From JAUWKC01 sp035529895 (GTDB taxonomy: Bacteria; Planctomycetota; Phycisphaerae; Sedimentisphaerales; Anaerobacaceae), in NCBI GenBank assembly GCA_035529895.1, contig DATKVV010000014.1:62001-126000 (forward strand): DNA of 64,000 bases, read 5' to 3'. The stretch's first letter is position 1. Every line of letters starts with the position of its first letter. The notes under the pieces are model-generated. The model made no database searches and was not told the origin of the DNA. It worked only from the letters and a program-made list of their open reading frames with translations. The translations under genes were made by a program, and so were the position numbers. Below are positions 60,646 to 64,000 of this stretch, one piece after another.

Positions 60646-60674
60646 ATGATACGTGTGCCGCCCGGCAGTGTCAA
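60646..60674 (-). promoter_or_regulatory. Promoter of the long sugar operon
   Basis: Minus strand: -35 TTGACA (60674-60669), 17-base spacer, -10 TATCAT (60651-60646); leader ~175 bases. An 11-base palindrome CGTAT-G-ATACG (60643-60653) covers the -10 and may be an operator. Confidence 0.75.
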
Positions 60675-60753
60675 GGTTCAGGAACACGCCTCTTGACCAC
60701 TCCACAGGCCTTGGTCAACTCTGCCCAAATTGATTAAGATTACCCCTAATTCG

Positions 60754-60782
60754 CTTGCAATACGGCCTTTTTACCTGTAAAG
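60754..60782 (+). promoter_or_regulatory. Candidate promoter for the tRNA-Met gene
   Basis: -35 TTGCAA (60754-60759), 17-base spacer, -10 TAAAAG (60777-60782), ~40 bases before the tRNA. Confidence 0.45.
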
Positions 60783-60822
60783 TATGTGGGATTTTGGCCG
60801 AATAGAATACGTAATCGCTTTT

Positions 60823-60896
60823 GGCGGCGTAGCTCAGTTGGTTAGAGCATGGGATTCATAAGCCCAGGGTCGTCGGTTCGAGTCCGACCGCCGCTA
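60823..60896 (+). tRNA. tRNA-Met (CAT)
   Basis: Cloverleaf of 74 bases: 7-bp acceptor stem (GGCGGCG with CGCCGCT, first pair G-U), D arm GCTC...GAGC, anticodon CAT at 60857-60859, T arm with GGTTCGAGTCC, discriminator A. CCA is not encoded. The pairing of base 1 with base 72 (G-U) and the GTTAGAG D loop suggest elongator Met, although initiator or CAT-Ile2 cannot be fully excluded. The closing pair of the anticodon stem is an A-G mismatch. Confidence 0.9.
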
Positions 60897-60922
60897 TTGA
60901 CGCTTATCCCGCGAAGCGTCAA
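60897..60922 (+). repeat. Hairpin immediately after tRNA-Met
   Basis: TTGACGCTT (60897-60905) pairs with AAGCGTCAA (60914-60922), 9 bp with an 8-base loop, starting at the base after the tRNA. No T-run follows. It could be a processing signal. Confidence 0.6.
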
Positions 60923-61010
60923 GAGTATCTCGCAGGCCTCGGCAGCCGGCGCTAAAACTAGGCTCTGTGGCTGACGACATACGGGCAACGAGATACGAAA
61001 TACGAACGAT

Positions 61011-61083
61011 GCCCCCATCGTCTAGCGGCCTAGGATACCGGGTTCTCATCCCGGCGACAGGGGTTCGAGTCCCCTTGGGGGTA
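61011..61083 (+). tRNA. tRNA-Glu (CTC)
   Basis: 73-base cloverleaf: acceptor GCCCCCA with TGGGGGT, anticodon stem CCGGG/CCCGG around TTCTCAT with anticodon CTC at 61045-61047, T arm GGTTCGAGTCC, discriminator A, no encoded CCA. Followed by a short T-run. Confidence 0.95.
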
Positions 61084-61211
61084 TTTTTTGCCAAAGCAAA
61101 AAGTGGAGCAGGTGAACAGTGGAAGGAAATTTAAGATTGAAAATCCAAGCATTATCCGCCAAGGGTGGGATCTACTTGAATTTCAAAACGGCGACGTCGC
61201 CGTAGAGTTTA

Positions 61212-62330
61212 TTAGCGTTGCTGGACGTCAAATTTTACTTTCAAAAAACGCGGGCGATAAATGCGGGCGTTGGCGGCCATTTGCCAGAAATCAGTAGAGT
61301 TGCAGGCGTAAGTAATTATCAGTTCATCCGGATTGGAAAGCTCCGGGTGGCCTTTGGCTGCATAACAAAAATATGTTTTGTGCCATTTGTATTCCGGGCA
61401 TTCGTAAATCTTATACGGCTTGCTCCATTTGCCAATCGGCGTATCCGAAACCCTCATCAATATATCCGCCGACATTCCGTACTCGGTATAAACAGCTACG
61501 TACTTCTTTATCGCCGCCTGGAAACTGACCGAATACTCCGCTGCTGTTCCGCTAAACAAACCGTCCGCCTTGTTAACATCAGTGTCCCAATCGGTACCAT
61601 TCCAGAACCGCCATTTTTCAAAACCAGCAATTCTGTCCGGAGAGACCCGTGCAACTATCATATGCCGTTCGTTCATTCCCTTTTTCCAGTCCTCGTCGCA
61701 GCCATAGATATAGACAAAGTCCCCGTCTTTCATAACAGCCGAGCCAAAAAATAAATTACCGTTTTTAGAATAGCGGCCAAACGGAACTTTATATTGTTTA
61801 ACCTGCCAGTTCAGTGGTTCATCCTGCGAATTATCCACCTCTCCTAACCACGTTCCAATGTATTCGCCGTTTTCAACTATCTGAGTAAGAAACAAATAGA
61901 GCTTTCCATCAGCTACAACACCGTGAAATATCCAGAACCCCCCGACGCCGTCGGCAGGCGTGATAAAGGCAGCTGGCTTTCCATCTTTTGTCCTCTGCCA
62001 GAAAAACTTTACTGATGCTGCTGACGGGTCTTTGCCGGATTGGAGTGCGATTGTATTATTTACCATTGTTGCGTCTTTGTGCTGGCCGTTGACTATATTG
62101 CCAATCCACGTATCGCTATATAGCCATAGCGTTACCGTATCGCTTAACGCCACCGAGTATGCTCCATCCGCACCTGTCCAGCCCTTTTCTTTTGTAAACA
62201 AGGCATCATACTGCGGCATCGTTTTGACCGAATACTTCAGTTTGGCCGCACCGACCTTTGCCTGCCCAGCTTGTCCGCACGAACTCATTAAAACTAATAG
62301 CACCAGCGAAAAAACCTTTGCTTGTCTCAT
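61212..62330 (-). CDS. Exported DUF4185/DUF5005-type protein
   Basis: 372 residues with a signal peptide ending in a lipobox-like LMSSC (Cys18). The body is a beta-propeller-like chain with repeated YSDTWIGN, FWIFHGVVADGKLYLFLT, NLFFGSAVMKDGDFVYIYGCD and AVYTEYGMSADILMRVSDTPIGKW segments. DUF4185/DUF5005-type proteins resemble five-bladed glycosidases (GH43/GH117-like), often with sugar-binding roles. AGAGGT precedes the ATG. A promoter lies at 62392-62419. Confidence 0.7.
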   Translation of the reverse strand: MRQAKVFSLVLLVLMSSCGQAGQAKVGAAKLKYSVKTMPQYDALFTKEKGWTGADGAYSVALSDTVTLWLYSDTWIGNIVNGQHKDATMVNNTIALQSGKDPSAASVKFFWQRTKDGKPAAFITPADGVGGFWIFHGVVADGKLYLFLTQIVENGEYIGTWLGEVDNSQDEPLNWQVKQYKVPFGRYSKNGNLFFGSAVMKDGDFVYIYGCDEDWKKGMNERHMIVARVSPDRIAGFEKWRFWNGTDWDTDVNKADGLFSGTAAEYSVSFQAAIKKYVAVYTEYGMSADILMRVSDTPIGKWSKPYKIYECPEYKWHKTYFCYAAKGHPELSNPDELIITYACNSTDFWQMAANARIYRPRFLKVKFDVQQR

Positions 62331-62391
62331 ACGTTACCTCTGTATCGCCTGCTGTTGCCCTTCCCTGATGCCGATTCCCGATAACGAAAAA

Positions 62392-62419
62392 ATTATAACC
62401 TTCACCTGCGAAAAGACAA
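62392..62419 (-). promoter_or_regulatory. Promoter of the DUF4185/DUF5005-type gene
   Basis: Minus strand: -35 TTGTCT (62419-62414), 16-base spacer, -10 TATAAT (62397-62392). Confidence 0.6.
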
Positions 62420-62531
62420 ATGAAAAAGTAATGTCGTAGCTTGGCAGGAACAGGAATTTTATCTTGTGCGTTGATGATATGTAGATTTAAAGCGTTGAGA
62501 ATTTAGAAAATAGAGGGTAGAATAATCAAAA

Positions 62532-62681
62532 ATGAATGACAAAAATAAAGATGAGCAGTTTATGAAATTGGCGATTGAGCAGGCCAAAATCGCCGAGGAG
62601 AACGGCGACGTTCCCATCGGGGCGGTTGTTACAGAAGGGATTGGGTTATCTGGAAGAAGACAGATTATCAAATCAACCTAA
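62532..62681 (+). pseudogene. Broken 5' end of a tadA gene
   Basis: 49 codons. The first ~34 (ending AEENGDVPIGAVV) match the start of TadA as seen in the complete gene at 63408; after that the frame runs into unrelated sequence and the reverse strand of the HEPN gene. DNA identity with the intact gene is high over 62592-62627 but low before it, so this is a diverged copy, not a recent duplicate. It lacks the zinc-binding residues and cannot be functional. Confidence 0.8.
62592..62627 (+). repeat. Direct repeat within tadA 5' end, left copy
   Basis: 36 bases (begins GCCGAGGAGAACGGCGA) identical at 34 positions to 63474-63509. The two copies lie 882 bases apart and flank the MNT-HEPN genes; together they resemble the two ends of an integrated element. 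Confidence 0.8.
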
Positions 62682-63008
62682 CAGGTCGCGGACCTGTTGG
62701 TGCAGTTTCGGCAAATCTTTCTGAACGACATCCCAGACAACAGTATTGTCGACGATGTCATAGCCGTGGATAAGAATATTACGGAAGGAGATTATGCGCT
62801 GATAATCTTCGATTTCTGACGCTGTTTGCGCATCTATCTTTGACAGGCGCTTTAATGCCTCGCCCATAATCTCAAACTGCCTCTCAACTGCAGATTGGAG
62901 CATCTGGTCGCCGGCGTAATCATCGAAACTTCTGCCGGCGGTAAAATCAAGAACATTAGACGCGGCTGCACGAATATCTTCCAGAATTTTCTTCGACTTA
63001 AGCTGCAT
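62673..63008 (-). CDS. HEPN-domain toxin (HepT/DUF86-like)
   Basis: 111 residues. A small helical HEPN protein with the RNxxxHxY motif (RNILIHGYD), the RNase centre of HepT toxins. The start overlaps the end of the MNT gene by 11 bases, the standard arrangement of MNT-HEPN modules in which the MNT antitoxin adds AMP to the motif Tyr of the toxin. The C terminus (VRDLLG) lies inside the broken tadA copy. Confidence 0.9.
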   Translation of the reverse strand: MQLKSKKILEDIRAAASNVLDFTAGRSFDDYAGDQMLQSAVERQFEIMGEALKRLSKIDAQTASEIEDYQRIISFRNILIHGYDIVDNTVVWDVVQKDLPKLHQQVRDLLG

Positions 63009-63303
63009 AAAGGAGTTCCCGCCTTTGGCTTATTTGCTGCAGAAAATAGGGGTTTTTGATGGCGCTGGTCATAACCAAATCAACGTCTCTGCCAAGGACC
63101 TCCTTGATAGCTTCGAGCAGGCCGAAATACGCGTCAGCGTGTTGTCCCGGCCGGAGCGGCTGAAATTCAACGAGAAAATCAATGTCGCTGCTTTCATGAA
63201 ATTGGCCGGTCACAGCCGAGCCAAAGACTTCAAGACGCTTGACAAAGTATCGAGAACAAATGGCCCTTATTTCGTCAAGATTTTCCTCAAAAAGCTTAAT
63301 CAC
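62998..63303 (-). CDS. MNT-domain nucleotidyltransferase antitoxin (MntA-like)
   Basis: 101 residues from a GTG at 63303, with GGAGAG upstream; a TTG five codons earlier would place that ribosome site inside the gene. Minimal nucleotidyltransferase with GS(x10)DxD motif: GSAVTGQFHESSDIDFLVEF. Adjacent HEPN gene overlaps. Acts by AMPylating the toxin in known pairs. Confidence 0.9.
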   Translation of the reverse strand: MIKLFEENLDEIRAICSRYFVKRLEVFGSAVTGQFHESSDIDFLVEFQPLRPGQHADAYFGLLEAIKEVLGRDVDLVMTSAIKNPYFLQQISQRRELLYAA

Positions 63304-63407
63304 CTGCAAGCTCTCCAAATGTCAACCGACCGAATACATTTTACATTTTGCGCGGCATAGATTAACATCTTTTTGTCAGAAGTTCACCAAAAATAATAAG
63401 TCAGGAT

Positions 63408-63902
63408 ATGACAAACGACCAGGAAAAAAAGGACCAGCAGTACATGCGGGCGGCGATCGAGGCGGCAAGAACAGCCGAGGAGAACGGCGATGTTCCCATT
63501 GGGGCGGTTATCGTTTATCAGGACCGGATAATTGCCAGGGCCTACAACCAAAGAGAGCAGCTTCAGGACCCGACGGCCCATGCGGAAATCATCGCCCTGA
63601 CACAGGCGGCCGAATTTGTGGGATGCTGGCGGCTGGAAGGCTGCACGATGTATGTTACTTTAGAACCCTGCTGTATGTGCGCAGGGGCGCTTGTTCTGGC
63701 ACGAATCGACCGATTAGTCCATGGCTGCGACGACCCGAAAGCCGGGGCCTGTAAAAGCCTGTATAATATAGTCCAGGACGACCGGTTGAATCACCGCCTT
63801 GAAGTTACGGCCGGCGTGCTGTCTGACCAATGTACGGAATTGCTACAACAATTCTTCCAAAAACGCAGAGACGAAAACGCCAAAATAGATACTGAGAACT
63901 AA
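63408..63902 (+). CDS. tadA: tRNA adenosine(34) deaminase TadA
   Basis: 164 residues. TadA converts A34 to inosine in tRNA-Arg(ACG) and is essential in many bacteria. Zinc and catalytic motifs: HAEI (with the proton-shuttle Glu) and PCCMCAGA. The N-terminal segment AEENGDVPIGAV is shared with the broken copy at 62532. The ribosome site (CAGGAT) is modest. Confidence 0.95.
   Translation: MTNDQEKKDQQYMRAAIEAARTAEENGDVPIGAVIVYQDRIIARAYNQREQLQDPTAHAEIIALTQAAEFVGCWRLEGCTMYVTLEPCCMCAGALVLARIDRLVHGCDDPKAGACKSLYNIVQDDRLNHRLEVTAGVLSDQCTELLQQFFQKRRDENAKIDTEN
63474..63509 (+). repeat. Direct repeat within tadA 5' end, right copy
   Basis: Partner of 62592-62627 (34 of 36 bases identical), inside the intact tadA coding sequence at codons 23-34. 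Confidence 0.8.
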
Positions 63903-64000
63903 TAACTAAAATTCAAAATCTCAGATAACGCAGAACCAGGCGCCGCGCGATTAGCGTGTCCGCTTGACCCGCCTCGTCAGGTATGAAAAATCCTGACTTG

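Larger units (their letters stand above)
60462..60822. other. Divergent intergenic region
   Basis: About 360 bases holding the operon promoter (60646-60674) and the tRNA promoter (60754-60782). The long leader of the operon (60462-60640) shows no structure I recognise. Confidence 0.5.

Noticed and set aside
61088..61297. 69-codon frame after tRNA-Glu
   Set aside because: Starts inside the tRNA trailer without a ribosome site and overlaps the 3' end of the DUF4185/DUF5005-type gene.

Overview
The window looks like a chromosomal segment of a Planctomycetota bacterium, most likely Phycisphaerae. I infer this from several gene types together: secreted carbohydrate-active proteins with DUF5703, DUF4380 and GH95 domains, Tat-exported Gfo/Idh/MocA dehydrogenases paired with TIM-barrel sugar epimerases, URO-D family proteins, a PEP-CTERM protein and a tetrahaem cytochrome lipoprotein. 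Most genes are moderately GC-rich. One gene at 10383-14156 is strikingly AT-rich. Function calls come from motif reading only; no database search was run.

Layout. 1-4836: the 3' end of groEL, a small membrane protein, and a compact murE-murF-mraY peptidoglycan operon on the minus strand. 5033-9208: an exported transglutaminase-like protein, then recJ with a phosphoesterase lipoprotein. 9209-15032: an accessory island. A 1257-residue Rad50-like ATPase carrying two tandem LexA/S24-like domains sits between repeat-rich non-coding stretches, next to a broken HhH (Cdd1-like) gene. 15033-22070: a minus-strand carbohydrate locus with an RbsD-like lipoprotein, GH116, SDR, an alpha/alpha-toroid protein and an NHL propeller. 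22180-22710: a RAYT transposase gene bracketed by inverted palindromic repeats. 22757-36321: mostly housekeeping and single genes, including rmuC, an MBL hydrolase, an ASCH protein, a degenerate amidase-fold protein, a PEP-CTERM protein, mltA, rlmN, a pentapeptide-repeat ion channel, a tetrahaem cytochrome and a LarA-like racemase.

36452-60461 is a large glycan-use region. A sodium/solute symporter is divergent from a four-gene plus-strand operon in which a GH95-DUF5703 pair is duplicated. That operon converges on a minus-strand series of twelve closely spaced genes: two URO-D proteins, a 56-residue protein, two Gfo/Idh/MocA dehydrogenases, two epimerases, a complete ribose-type ABC importer and a DUF4380 protein. 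The inferred plan is secreted GH95/DUF5703 enzymes releasing sugars, uptake by the symporter or ABC importer, and redox or epimerase conversion by the Tat-exported enzymes.

60823-64000: tRNA-Met and tRNA-Glu, a DUF4185/DUF5005-type secreted protein, and an MNT-HEPN toxin-antitoxin pair lying between a broken 5' end of tadA and a complete tadA.

The strongest candidates for something undescribed are the Rad50-like/S24 fusion, the tadA-flanked MNT-HEPN insertion, and the RAYT gene with its palindromes.
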